Source of the DNA: Bdellovibrionales bacterium
GTDB lineage: Bacteria > Bdellovibrionota > Bdellovibrionia > Bdellovibrionales > JAGQZY01
Direction of reading: 5' to 3'
Length of the DNA stretch: 64,000 bases
NCBI GenBank assembly: GCA_019750295.1
Contig: JAIEOS010000023.1
Coordinates: 1 to 64,000 of the forward strand
Positions 36,596 through 44,982 of the stretch are shown here, one piece after another. A program made the translations under genes and the position numbers. Every line of letters begins with the position of its first letter. The stretch's first letter is position 1. The notes below the pieces were generated by a model. That model was not told the DNA's origin and ran no database searches. It was given only the letters and a program-made list of their open reading frames with translations.

Positions 36596-37305
36596 AGATC
36601 GCTTTAACAGTGTTTTTATTTTTTGTGGCGGCCTGTGGAAAACACAGCAGTGTGAACTCCGCCTTTTTGGATAACAGCAATTCTTTTCAAGGCAACCAGA
36701 ATAAAACCGACGAAGAAAAACTCATCATGGCCATCGACGTGGGGAATGAGGCGGCGTTTGATGGATTTCTGGCAGATGTTGATGACCTGAACCGACTGCT
36801 GACCAATGGAAGAACTTACCTCATTCACGCGACGATCCAGAATCGAGCTCGGTTTGTTTGGAAACTTTTGCAGAAGGGTGCAGATGTATCGGTGCTGGAT
36901 TCTTTGGGGAAAACGGCAATCGATCATGCCCAGGATAATCCTAAGATGTGGAATCTTCTCGATAGTGATCGACAAAAAGAACAGCAGGAGAATTTTTTTA
37001 CGGCGGTCGAAAACGAAGACACGCTCGGTCTCCAAAAGATGCTCGAGGAGCAAGTGAATCCGAATTTCTTGCACGCCAGTGGTCAGACTCCTTTGACCCG
37101 CGCCGTGCAATTGAAGTCTCTGCCCGTAGTGCGAACCATTTCTCGCTGGAAAGACAAAGATGGGATTAATACCATCGATCTGGCTTTGCCTAACGGTGCA
37201 GGTGAGTCGGCCTTAGGAATCGCTAAAGAGAAAAATATTAAAAAGATAATTGATGAGCTCGTCAAAAACGGAGCCATCGTGGAAAGTGTTGGGGTGACTT
37301 TATGA
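36592..37305 (+). CDS. Ankyrin-repeat lipoprotein
   Basis: A lipobox (FVAACGKH, Cys15) marks a lipoprotein. From about residue 45 it carries five or so ankyrin-like repeats: GRTYLIHATIQNRARFVWKLL, GADVSVLDSLGKTAIDHA, VNPNFLHASGQTPLTRAVQ, and AGESALGIAKE. Ankyrin repeats are protein-binding. It lies between the receptor and exbB with four-base overlaps on both sides, so it belongs to this transport machine. Its periplasmic or outer-membrane partner is not known. Confidence 0.85.
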   Translation: MKIALTVFLFFVAACGKHSSVNSAFLDNSNSFQGNQNKTDEEKLIMAIDVGNEAAFDGFLADVDDLNRLLTNGRTYLIHATIQNRARFVWKLLQKGADVSVLDSLGKTAIDHAQDNPKMWNLLDSDRQKEQQENFFTAVENEDTLGLQKMLEEQVNPNFLHASGQTPLTRAVQLKSLPVVRTISRWKDKDGINTIDLALPNGAGESALGIAKEKNIKKIIDELVKNGAIVESVGVTL

Positions 37306-37928
37306 AGGATCGTATATTTGCAATTGCTCATTATGCAGACGCGGGCGTGCTCTATCTACTTATTGCTCTAAGTCTCGTCAGTATCGGAGTGATCATCGAA
37401 CGGTATGTGCGTTTACGCACGCTCGCCAAAAAGAGCCGCGAGGAAAAAGTAAAGATGGAGGACGTTTTAACATCCGTTAGAATTAACGATCTGCCGGATA
37501 TAAAAATGGATGCCGAGTCCATGGAAGGCAAAGCGATGAAGTACGCTTTAAACCACATGAAGCACAATGGTCTTAAAGGCCTCGAAGAATCTTTTGATAC
37601 TTATGTACAGTTTCAACAACCGCGCCTAGAGCGATCTCTCACATTTTTAGCGACAGTGGGCTCTAATGCTCCCTACATTGGTCTTTTTGGAACCGTGTTA
37701 GGGATCATGAAGTCCTTCCATGACTTAGCTCATGCTTCTTCAGCCGGTCAGCAAACGGTGATGTCAGGAATTTCCGCAGCGCTCATTGCTACGGCGGCCG
37801 GTCTTCTCGTCGCGATCCCGAATATTTTGGCGTACAACTACTTCCAGAAGCAGGTCAAGATGATCGTCACCGGTATGGAGAACTGCAGAGACATGGTTAT
37901 CGCTTACGCGAAAATGAAGGGGAACTGA
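37302..37928 (+). CDS. exbB: ExbB/TolQ/MotA-family proton channel subunit
   Basis: This inner-membrane motor component forms a proton channel with ExbD and energises TonB. Three membrane helices are visible: about 14-32 with a cytoplasmic loop after it, 105-130 (LATVGSNAPYIGLFGTVLGIM) and 150-175 (GISAALIATAAGLLVAIPNILAYN). These are the MotA_ExbB signature helices. Length of 208 residues is normal. It overlaps the ankyrin gene and is one base from exbD. Confidence 0.95.
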   Translation: MKDRIFAIAHYADAGVLYLLIALSLVSIGVIIERYVRLRTLAKKSREEKVKMEDVLTSVRINDLPDIKMDAESMEGKAMKYALNHMKHNGLKGLEESFDTYVQFQQPRLERSLTFLATVGSNAPYIGLFGTVLGIMKSFHDLAHASSAGQQTVMSGISAALIATAAGLLVAIPNILAYNYFQKQVKMIVTGMENCRDMVIAYAKMKGN

Positions 37929-37929
37929 T

Positions 37930-38340
37930 ATGGGTGCAAAAGCCGGTGGCGGAGAAACGATCTCCGAAATCAACATGGTCCCTCTGATCGATATTATCCT
38001 CGTGGTGCTTATCATATTTATGGTGACCGCGCCGGCCCTGATCAAGCCGAGCGTTGAAGTGAGCCTTCCTGAAGCGTCTTCGGCCGACGAAACCACTCCG
38101 AGTTTATTAAATATATCCATCACCGCCGACGGCTCCGTCCAGCTCAATAATGAAAGCGTCGATGAGGAGTCCGCGAAAAGTCTTTCGCGGACCGAAGTGG
38201 AGAGAAATCCCGAGGTGCAAGCCGTGATCATTGCGGACCGAGATCTGCCTTACGGACAAGTGATTAAAGTATTGGACTGGATTAAATCGACCGGCGTTAA
38301 AAATTTTGCGGTGACCACAGACAAACCGGTCACAAATTAA
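37930..38340 (+). CDS. exbD: ExbD biopolymer transport subunit
   Basis: ExbD is the single-helix partner of ExbB. The N-terminal INMVPLIDIILVVLIIFMV helix contains the essential Asp near residue 21. A periplasmic domain (VEVSLPEA, then ISITADGSVQLNN, ADRDLPYGQVIKVLDWIKSTGVKNFAV) follows. It is 136 residues long, typical of the family. Position immediately after exbB and before the DUF3450-like gene matches TonB2-type loci. Confidence 0.95.
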   Translation: MGAKAGGGETISEINMVPLIDIILVVLIIFMVTAPALIKPSVEVSLPEASSADETTPSLLNISITADGSVQLNNESVDEESAKSLSRTEVERNPEVQAVIIADRDLPYGQVIKVLDWIKSTGVKNFAVTTDKPVTN

Positions 38341-38349
38341 GAGGTGAGT

Positions 38350-39117
38350 ATGAAACATAAGATTTCTTTGTTGTCTTTAATTTTAGGATTATCGTTGACG
38401 CTGTCTCTGGCATCGGCCAACTGGCAGGTCATGGTCCAACAAGTCACCCAACTCCGCGGAGAGCTAGAGACTTTACAAAAAGAAACTGAGGCCTTACAAA
38501 AAGAAAAACAGGTCGAACTCGAACAGTGGTCTCAACGGCGTCAAGAGGCGACGCAAGGACTCGATCGCGAGAAGATGCGATCTTTGCAAATCCACGAAAA
38601 ACTCAAACGTCTGCAGGCCAAAGTCAAACATCAGGGGAAGGTGGATCCAAAATCCAGCCAGCGAGTTTTAGGTTGGATCGAAGCCACGGAAAGATCAGTG
38701 CAAGGCACGTTGCCGTTTCAAATAGAGCGGCGGACCGGGGAGCTAACGAAGTTAAAAGAAAGAGTGCAGAAAGGGTATGAGCCGATGGAGTTCATCGTGG
38801 CTGATCTTTGGGCGTTTATCGAAAGCGAGATGAAGCTCACTCAAACTAATGAATACCGCATTTTAACTCTTAAGCTTAAGAATCAAGATCAGAAGGTGGA
38901 AGTCGCTCGGCTAGGAATGCAATGGATGTTCGCAAAGACGACCCAAGGGGAAATATTTGCACTTAAGAAGAAGGCGTCAGGGTGGGAGTGGGCTCCTATT
39001 GAAGAGACAGACCAACAGAGTTCGGTCCTGCTTCTTGTTCAAGATCTGCGGAATAAAAATGATTCAGGTTACTACCAACTCCCTAGAACCGGCGATGCCG
39101 TAGGAGCGAGCTTATGA
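38350..39117 (+). CDS. DUF3450-like periplasmic coiled-coil protein of a TonB2-type system
   Basis: After the signal peptide (to ASA near 23) a long coiled coil spans about 25-90 (VTQLRGELETLQKETEALQKEK). The C-terminal part matches DUF3450: LPFQIERRTGELTKLKERVQ, then a helix YRILTLKLKNQDQKVEVARLG, and MQWMFAKTTQGEIFALKK. DUF3450 genes accompany exbB/exbD/tonB2/ttpC in gammaproteobacteria. It should link membrane motor and outer-membrane receptor. GAGGTGAG precedes the ATG used; a GTG two codons upstream is less likely. Overlaps the next gene by four bases. Confidence 0.8.
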   Translation: MKHKISLLSLILGLSLTLSLASANWQVMVQQVTQLRGELETLQKETEALQKEKQVELEQWSQRRQEATQGLDREKMRSLQIHEKLKRLQAKVKHQGKVDPKSSQRVLGWIEATERSVQGTLPFQIERRTGELTKLKERVQKGYEPMEFIVADLWAFIESEMKLTQTNEYRILTLKLKNQDQKVEVARLGMQWMFAKTTQGEIFALKKKASGWEWAPIEETDQQSSVLLLVQDLRNKNDSGYYQLPRTGDAVGASL

Positions 39118-39938
39118 TGACATGGTTGATTTTATTTTTAGGTATAGCCATAGCTCAGACCGAAACGACAAACCCCTCTGTAAAACCAGAAGAGACTATC
39201 GATAAAGCGTTTCAAAGAGAATTTATTTATCTTAATTCGCAGCGAGAGACATTGATCAAGCAAAAACAGAGAACCGAGCAAAATTTGAGTCAACGTATTG
39301 CTGTGGCGAAAGCGCAGACCATCGCTGCACAGAAGGAGACAGTAGCTCTCTCTGGAGAAAATGATGATCGCCATGAGGAGCTGACGGAGTTAGATCGCCG
39401 TAAAAAAGAATTGCAAAAGCGAGGAACTTCGTTGGAATCCACGTACAAAAAGTCAAAACTGGCTCTTGCGGAGTACGCGGCGGGTTTGCACTTTGAAGCG
39501 ACCAAAGATAAAACGACAGTGAATGTTCCAGAGGAACTGAGCGTAGCCCAGATGGATGAGATCTTTTCCGAAGCCAACTCCCTCTTAGAACAGTCTTCCA
39601 AAGTCGAAGTGTTTCCGTCTACTTTTCTCGACGAAGACAATAAGTTAGTCAGTGGCACGGTCACACGTTTCGGTCGAGTGGCGGCTATAGGATCGGTGGA
39701 TAATTCCCACTACGTTCTCGGTCCCAACGGAGAGGGCTTACTGAAAGCCCTTGAAAAGTCTCCGTCGCCGAACGAGTCGAGTCTTAATCTTTATGTTTTT
39801 CACTCGCTCAATAAAGCGGCCATGATCAAAAAGCAAGGAACTCTGGTGGAAAAGCTAGCGGATCTGAGTCCATTGATTTTTTTAAGCCTCATTTTATTAC
39901 TCATTGCTGGGCTGTTTAGCTCTCTCTTAAAGGTGTAA
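39114..39938 (+). CDS. Stand-alone TtpC-like periplasmic domain with one C-terminal membrane helix
   Basis: A signal peptide is followed by a coiled coil (about 30-115). Then comes the domain found at the N-terminus of TtpC-type ExbB proteins (residues 140-240): VSGTVTRFGRVAAIGSVD, YVLGPNGEGLLKAL. One transmembrane helix ends the chain (SPLIFLSLILLLIAGLFSSLL). The TolQ/ExbB channel helices that normally follow in TtpC are missing; the separate exbB three genes upstream could supply them. So TtpC here is either split or a motor-free adaptor. Overlaps the upstream gene (ATGA) and precedes tonB by one base. Confidence 0.75.
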   Translation: MMTWLILFLGIAIAQTETTNPSVKPEETIDKAFQREFIYLNSQRETLIKQKQRTEQNLSQRIAVAKAQTIAAQKETVALSGENDDRHEELTELDRRKKELQKRGTSLESTYKKSKLALAEYAAGLHFEATKDKTTVNVPEELSVAQMDEIFSEANSLLEQSSKVEVFPSTFLDEDNKLVSGTVTRFGRVAAIGSVDNSHYVLGPNGEGLLKALEKSPSPNESSLNLYVFHSLNKAAMIKKQGTLVEKLADLSPLIFLSLILLLIAGLFSSLLKV

Positions 39939-39939
39939 T

Positions 39940-40593
39940 GTGAAAGCGCTGATGACGAAAATGAAATCTCAAAGAATCTTCGCCGCCCTGGGGGGAGTCT
40001 TTGTTTTTTTACTGATCGTCGTCACCGTCTGCGCACTCATCGCGATCGACCCCATTCATCTTGTTAAAGACGAAAAAGTCGTTGAAAAGCCCACAGTCGT
40101 GAAATTGGCAGAGCCTCCCAAGACTGAACAACTTCCCGAGCCCCCGAAGAAAACTCAAGAGGCGAGCTTGATGTCAACTTTAGCCCCAGATTCTTTAAGT
40201 CCCTCGGCTCAAGATGTCGGGGGAGGAGTGTCCTTCGGGAGTGGCGGTTTTGGACCAGCCGTCGGCGGTGGTGGGGGCTTTGGGGCTTCGGCCAGTGAAC
40301 TCGCTAAAGACAAGGGCAACATTCACCGGCCTCCTCGTTTGATTTCGAAAAGCCCTGTGGAATATCCATCAGAGGCCCGGCAAAAAAATATATCAGGATT
40401 TGTGCTCCTAAAAATTCTGGTGGCGCTCAATGGAGCCATCGAGAAAGTCGAAATCTTAGAAAGCGAGCCTCAGGGAGTGTTCGATCAATCCGCGACGCGG
40501 GCGATTAAGGCGTGGCGTTTTGAGCCGGCCATCGTCAAAGGTGAGCTTGTGGCGGCGTGGACCCAACAAAAAATTAAATTTGAGTTGAACTGA
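39940..40593 (+). CDS. tonB: TonB-family energy transducer
   Basis: TonB spans the periplasm and pulls on receptor TonB boxes. A GTG start, a basic N-terminus and one inner-membrane helix (about 12-33) are followed by a Pro/Lys/Glu-rich linker (EPPKTEQLPEPPKK), a Gly-rich segment (GGVSFGSGGFGPAVGGGGG) and the C-terminal TonB domain. The domain shows SPVEYPSEARQKNISGFVLL and SATRAIKAWRFEPA. The Gly-rich stretch between linker and domain is unusual. One base after the TtpC-like gene; overlaps the TPR gene by one. Confidence 0.95.
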   Translation: MKALMTKMKSQRIFAALGGVFVFLLIVVTVCALIAIDPIHLVKDEKVVEKPTVVKLAEPPKTEQLPEPPKKTQEASLMSTLAPDSLSPSAQDVGGGVSFGSGGFGPAVGGGGGFGASASELAKDKGNIHRPPRLISKSPVEYPSEARQKNISGFVLLKILVALNGAIEKVEILESEPQGVFDQSATRAIKAWRFEPAIVKGELVAAWTQQKIKFELN

Positions 40594-41735
40594 TGAAGTA
40601 TTTCTTATCTCTATTATTGTTTATCATTTTCAATAGCTCTCTCGCTGAGGTGAAAGATCCGATGTATGACGAGCTCGAGGGACTCGATCTGATTGAAGCA
40701 CTTGTGCGCGATAATAAGTTAACTCTTGCCGAGGAAGAGTTTCAAAAAAAACATCCGAAGTCGGCTCGTTCTTATTATCTCAAAGGTCGGCTCCGTTACG
40801 CTCAGGAAAAGTGGGTGGATGCAACCGGCGAGTTCACTTCGGCTGCGAATTTTGAATCCGATCCCGAGCTGAAAAACTCCATCTCTATCTTTCATGCGAT
40901 GAGCTTATCTCATCGGCAGATGTGGAAAGAATGTCGAGATCAGTTTTCGAAAGTCGAGCGGCGGAGAATGAATTTAGAAAGTCAGGTATTAGCAAGAGCT
41001 TCATGCGAAAAAAATTCTGGAGATTTTTCCCAGGCCTGGAAGACTTTGGCGTGGGCCCAGAGACAATGGAATTCTTTTTCCGTAAAAAATGAAGAGATCC
41101 AGTTGCTTTTAGATTTGAAGTTGGTGCACCAAGCGCAAAGCGCGGCGTTCGAGTGGTTTAGAGTTCATGCCGGGCTTGCGTCGCAATATCAGAACATCGC
41201 AGAGGTTTTCTTTCAAAGAGGAGAGTCGGAGTCGGCGTTGGAGCTTTTGGAGTTGGGGCGACTGGCTCACCCTTTGAATGTGGATCTAAATTTGGCGTTG
41301 GCTCAGTTCTACTTTCAGAAGAATAACTATGGGGCTTCGGCTGAGGGATTTGTGTACGCCAGTCTCAGCGATAATAAGTATTCGTTTCATGCGGCTGAAA
41401 CCTACCGGCAGATGCATTTGTTCCAACGCTCGCAGTTTTGGAACCAGTTTATCGTTGATCCGAAAGAAAAGTTAAGGCAGACCATGGCGCTTTACATTGA
41501 TCAAGCGCAGTACCCCAAAATTTCGACGCTAGAAAATATCATTATGCGGAGCGAACTTCACAAAGACGACGAGCTGAGATACGCGCTGGCCTACTCGATG
41601 GCGCTTAACGGTGAGGTCGATGTGCCCTTAAAGTATTTGGCCAGCATTCAAAAGCCCGAACTTCTCGAAAAATCATCCTTGCTGAGAAAAGCTCTGCTCG
41701 ACTGCAAGGTGAACGGCGATCTTTGCCGTTTGTAA
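40593..41735 (+). CDS. Exported TPR-repeat protein, last gene of the TonB operon
   Basis: A signal peptide (cleavage near residue 18) is followed by tetratricopeptide-like repeats: ARSYYLKGRLRYAQEKWVDAT, ASCEKNSGDFSQAWKTL, and IAEVFFQRGESESALELLELG. TPR genes accompany TonB2-type clusters in other bacteria, where they help uptake. The one-base overlap with tonB shows it belongs to the operon. The partner protein is not known. It ends nine bases from gltS, which converges. Confidence 0.85.
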   Translation: MKYFLSLLLFIIFNSSLAEVKDPMYDELEGLDLIEALVRDNKLTLAEEEFQKKHPKSARSYYLKGRLRYAQEKWVDATGEFTSAANFESDPELKNSISIFHAMSLSHRQMWKECRDQFSKVERRRMNLESQVLARASCEKNSGDFSQAWKTLAWAQRQWNSFSVKNEEIQLLLDLKLVHQAQSAAFEWFRVHAGLASQYQNIAEVFFQRGESESALELLELGRLAHPLNVDLNLALAQFYFQKNNYGASAEGFVYASLSDNKYSFHAAETYRQMHLFQRSQFWNQFIVDPKEKLRQTMALYIDQAQYPKISTLENIIMRSELHKDDELRYALAYSMALNGEVDVPLKYLASIQKPELLEKSSLLRKALLDCKVNGDLCRL

Positions 41736-41743
41736 GAAGGACT

Positions 41744-42952
41744 CTATCCCCAAAAGTTGATGCAGAAGGTGACGAGTGCGGCATTGACGAAATCGATAAA
41801 GCAGGTGCCGACCAGCGGAACGACCAAGTAGGCTTTGTTGGAGGGACCATACTTTTCGGTGATCGCATTCATATTGGCCATAGCGTTCGCCGTAGTCCCC
41901 ATCATAAATCCCGTAAATCCGCCACTGATCACGGCGGCATCATAGTCTTTGCCCATCGCTTTAAATACTAAAGTGTAGGCGAGGAGACCCGTCAGCACGG
42001 ACTGCAGAACGAGGAAAATCAAAATGGCGACGGCCGTGTTCTGTAATTGAGAAAGATCCAGAGTCACAATCGACATCGCAATAAACAGGGACAGACACAC
42101 GTTCCCGATGTCTTCGATCGATGAGTCCTCGATGTCGAACCAATCGGTGACGTCATCGAGATTGCGAATGAGTGCGGCTGAAATCATTGAGCCAATGTAG
42201 ATGGGAAGTGTGATGCCCGTGGTGTTGATCGCGGTGCTGATCCACGCTCCTAAACCCATGATGATCAACATGCCAATAACGTGCTTGAGAGAGTTTTGTG
42301 TAAAAAACTTGGGCTTATCCTCGAGATCACTCAAAGCTTCGCGAGCGTCTTCGTGGGGAAGTTTTTCGTCGTTCTGGTCGGGTGTGGCAGACAGTTTATG
42401 CTTACGGATGAGAAACGTGGTGATCGGCGATCCAATCAATCCGCCAACAATAATTCCGCCCATGGCGCTTGAAAGACCTACAGTCGCCGCATGCTCAACA
42501 CCGCGAACTTCGAAAAGCGGAGCGAAGGCAAGAGCCGTTCCGGGACCGCCTGTCAGGGAGACGGCACTTGTGAGTACTCCGAGGAGCGGAGGGTAACCAA
42601 AGGATTGCGCCGCCATAATCCCAAGGCCTGTTTGTAAAAGAAGCGCGAGCACTGTGATTCCAAAAAAGAAAATCACCGGAATGCCTCCCGCTTTAAGAGC
42701 TTTGACCGACGCGCTATAGCCCACCGACGCAAAAAAAGCGATCATCAGAGGTTCGCGAAAGACGAGATCAAAAGTGACTGTCCAACCGGTAGTAATTTTC
42801 GCGACGTAGAGAACTAAAGCGAAGAGTAACCCACCCACCACCGGGGTTGGAAGATTGTAGTTGTCGAGGAGAGTCCATTTATTTTTGAGATAGCGGCCAA
42901 ATAAAATAACAGCGGCAGTGATGGCCAGAGTTTGTAGAGCATTCAATTGCAT
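41744..42952 (-). CDS. gltS: Sodium/glutamate symporter GltS
   Basis: An integral membrane Na+-glutamate symporter of 402 residues. Two inverted halves are visible, with the conserved pore motifs SLTGGPGTALAF and, in the second half, the SGGFTGFMMGTTANAMANM segment. About ten hydrophobic helices are present, with a hydrophilic cytoplasmic loop in the middle (about 205-240). Good family match in both halves. It is single and convergent with the TonB operon; amino-acid uptake fits a predatory or scavenging lifestyle. Confidence 0.95.
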   Translation of the reverse strand: MQLNALQTLAITAAVILFGRYLKNKWTLLDNYNLPTPVVGGLLFALVLYVAKITTGWTVTFDLVFREPLMIAFFASVGYSASVKALKAGGIPVIFFFGITVLALLLQTGLGIMAAQSFGYPPLLGVLTSAVSLTGGPGTALAFAPLFEVRGVEHAATVGLSSAMGGIIVGGLIGSPITTFLIRKHKLSATPDQNDEKLPHEDAREALSDLEDKPKFFTQNSLKHVIGMLIIMGLGAWISTAINTTGITLPIYIGSMISAALIRNLDDVTDWFDIEDSSIEDIGNVCLSLFIAMSIVTLDLSQLQNTAVAILIFLVLQSVLTGLLAYTLVFKAMGKDYDAAVISGGFTGFMMGTTANAMANMNAITEKYGPSNKAYLVVPLVGTCFIDFVNAALVTFCINFWG

Positions 42953-43157
42953 CGGAAGACCCTACCCCAACTTATTTTACAAAATCTATAAAAAAATACG
43001 TTTGTTTAGCGATCTTTAAACAATTGTAGAACATTCAACAGTCGATCAAAAGTGTTCTTCGATTGGTCATGCCAGAAATTACTACAGCGCTCTTGTGAAT
43101 CCCGAGAAGGGCGTTGAGCATTTTGGTATAAATAAAAACAACAAAAAAGGGGTACCT

Positions 43158-43625
43158 ATGATTTCGAAAATTTTGTGGGGTGTGTTTTCTCTGGTCATCA
43201 CGTCTTCAGCAACGGCTTCCGACTGGGTTGTCAAAAAAGAAATTCCTTCGGAGTGGGTCAATATCATTTCTAAGATCGGTGCCTACAACGAGAGAGTTTA
43301 TCGGAATGAACCTCATCGTTTCGAAAACAGCTGGCCCACGTCTCTCGATTTTAATCGGACGCAGAACAGTTTTCAAGAAAAGTGCGTGGAGACCGGAGTT
43401 GTGCAGGAATCATTGGGTCGCTTGCTGTCGAATTCAAATCTCAAAATCAAAAGCGCTGTGATTATCGGAAAAAATGTGGCCGATTACGATGCGGATTATT
43501 TTCTCGTCGAAATCAAAGATGAGATGGGTCAAACATACTTTGGCCTTTCCGAGCATCCGATTTTTTTGATCACGGGTAGTCTTACGGCCCAGTGCCTTTC
43601 TGCCAGCTCTCCGGCTCGACGATAG
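43158..43625 (+). CDS. Unknown small secreted protein, 155 residues
   Basis: A signal peptide (VITSSATA) begins the chain. AAAAGGGG precedes the ATG; a longer start 63 bases earlier would disrupt the signal. The mature part contains two Cys and the segments AVIIGKNVADYDADYFLVEIKD and YFGLSEHPIFLI. No known family. It is read alone toward the M23 gene. Confidence 0.65.
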   Translation: MISKILWGVFSLVITSSATASDWVVKKEIPSEWVNIISKIGAYNERVYRNEPHRFENSWPTSLDFNRTQNSFQEKCVETGVVQESLGRLLSNSNLKIKSAVIIGKNVADYDADYFLVEIKDEMGQTYFGLSEHPIFLITGSLTAQCLSASSPARR

Positions 43626-43685
43626 TCCATAAAGCATCATGGAAACCATTTCGCTGGCGGGAGTTCGTCAGCCCCCATGTTATAA

Positions 43686-44441
43686 ATGGGACATATGGAT
43701 AATCTATTTAGAAGGATTCTATTTAGTTGTTTAATGGTTTTTGGATTTTTGTTTGTCGGAAAGACAGGAAGTCATTTTTCAACAAATACGGAAATTATTC
43801 CACTCAGTCCAGAAGAACTCGCAGAGCTTTTTAACGACGAAACCTTCCTCTACGGAAACGCGAAGGATGAGCCTGAAGAAGCGGCTTTCTCAAGCGAAGT
43901 TGAGGAAGAGTCGTCGGAAGATTTGCTCGATCAACGTGAGCCCGCTGCTCGTCGAGGTGACGCTTTTTCTTATCGTATTTCTTCGCGCCGAGGATGGCGT
44001 CGTCACCCAGTGACGGGTCGCCGGAGATTTCATGCGGGGACAGACTACGCCGCTCCTTGCGGAACTCCGATCAACTCACGACAAACGGGCCAGATCGTTG
44101 GCGCCGGTTGGATGGGTGGCTACGGTAAAACTGTTTTAGTGAATTACGGAAGATGTACAGCTCTCTATGGTCATATGTCGGCCATCTATGTGGGCAGTGG
44201 AACTGTTCAGGCGGGAACCCGATTGGGTCTTGTGGGGCGCACGGGACTTGTCACCGGTTGCCATTTACATTACGAAGATTGTTCCGCGATGAGAAGTGGG
44301 CCCATCGGTGGCCGACGCGCCCCTCGTGGATATCCCGTGACGGAGCCACAGTACTATCAACGTCAACGCGCACGTGGTTATGCTCCTCAAGAACATCCGT
44401 CTTTTATGGACTGGTTCTTTAATCGCGGTGTCGACCAATAG
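43686..44441 (+). CDS. M23-family zinc metallopeptidase
   Basis: M23 peptidases cut peptidoglycan cross-bridges. The N-terminal helix (about 8-24) is a signal or anchor; an acidic linker (LSPEELAELFNDE, EEESSED) precedes the LytM domain at about 95-205. Zinc ligands match: HAGTD in RFHAGTDYAAP and HLH in GCHLHYE. The C-terminal 45 residues, rich in Arg and Pro, are extra. The first ATG has no ribosome site; an ATG three codons on may be used. It is followed after 16 bases by a small secreted-protein gene. Confidence 0.9.
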   Translation: MGHMDNLFRRILFSCLMVFGFLFVGKTGSHFSTNTEIIPLSPEELAELFNDETFLYGNAKDEPEEAAFSSEVEEESSEDLLDQREPAARRGDAFSYRISSRRGWRRHPVTGRRRFHAGTDYAAPCGTPINSRQTGQIVGAGWMGGYGKTVLVNYGRCTALYGHMSAIYVGSGTVQAGTRLGLVGRTGLVTGCHLHYEDCSAMRSGPIGGRRAPRGYPVTEPQYYQRQRARGYAPQEHPSFMDWFFNRGVDQ

Positions 44442-44457
44442 AGGAAAGGGGATCCAA

Positions 44458-44982
44458 ATGATCATTTCGATGCTCATGATATTTCAAGTTTTGACGGCGA
44501 ATGCGACCGACGGAGTCTTCACCATTGAGCAATTTAAAAGCGAGTGCATTAAAGGCGAAGAGCGTTGTCGTGCCAATGCGACGTGCTGGAGAGATCGCAC
44601 TTCGAAAAATGCCAGTACGGATTCTGTCGCCGTTTGTGACTGTAATACGCGAAATTTAGATCGTGTGACAGATAAAAGAAAACTCAACGTTCTTATTGAG
44701 AATCGCCCCACAGAAGCGTCCGAGCTTCAAAAGTATTTAGACGGCGTATTGCGTGGAAGTAACTATAATCTCGGGCGCTCGGTGGCGAACTATGCCAATG
44801 CTTTGGCCGTAAAGTGCGAGAGCAATCCTTCGTTCGAGGTGCCGACCGACGCCACGATCAACAAAATGTTGAGCGATATTAACGAGACCGTCATTAGTGA
44901 GCGCGCTAGTCGAGTCCGACGAGTCAATGCGCCCGCCTCTGATGCCCCTGGAGACTCTTCGGCCACAGCGGTCGATATTTAG
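44458..44982 (+). CDS. Unknown small secreted Cys-containing protein, 174 residues
   Basis: A short signal peptide ends near residue 16. Five Cys (in SECIKG, ERCRAN, ATCWRD, AVCDCNT) in the first 60 residues suggest disulfides; the C-terminus is low-complexity (PASDAPGDSSATAV). No family recognised. AAAGGGGAT precedes the ATG. It follows the M23 gene closely, so co-transcription is likely. The last four bases overlap the end of the opposite fibre-like gene. Confidence 0.65.
   Translation: MIISMLMIFQVLTANATDGVFTIEQFKSECIKGEERCRANATCWRDRTSKNASTDSVAVCDCNTRNLDRVTDKRKLNVLIENRPTEASELQKYLDGVLRGSNYNLGRSVANYANALAVKCESNPSFEVPTDATINKMLSDINETVISERASRVRRVNAPASDAPGDSSATAVDI

Noticed and set aside
41735-41744. 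Terminator between the TonB operon and gltS
   Set aside because: The two genes converge with nine bases between stops; no hairpin is visible there.
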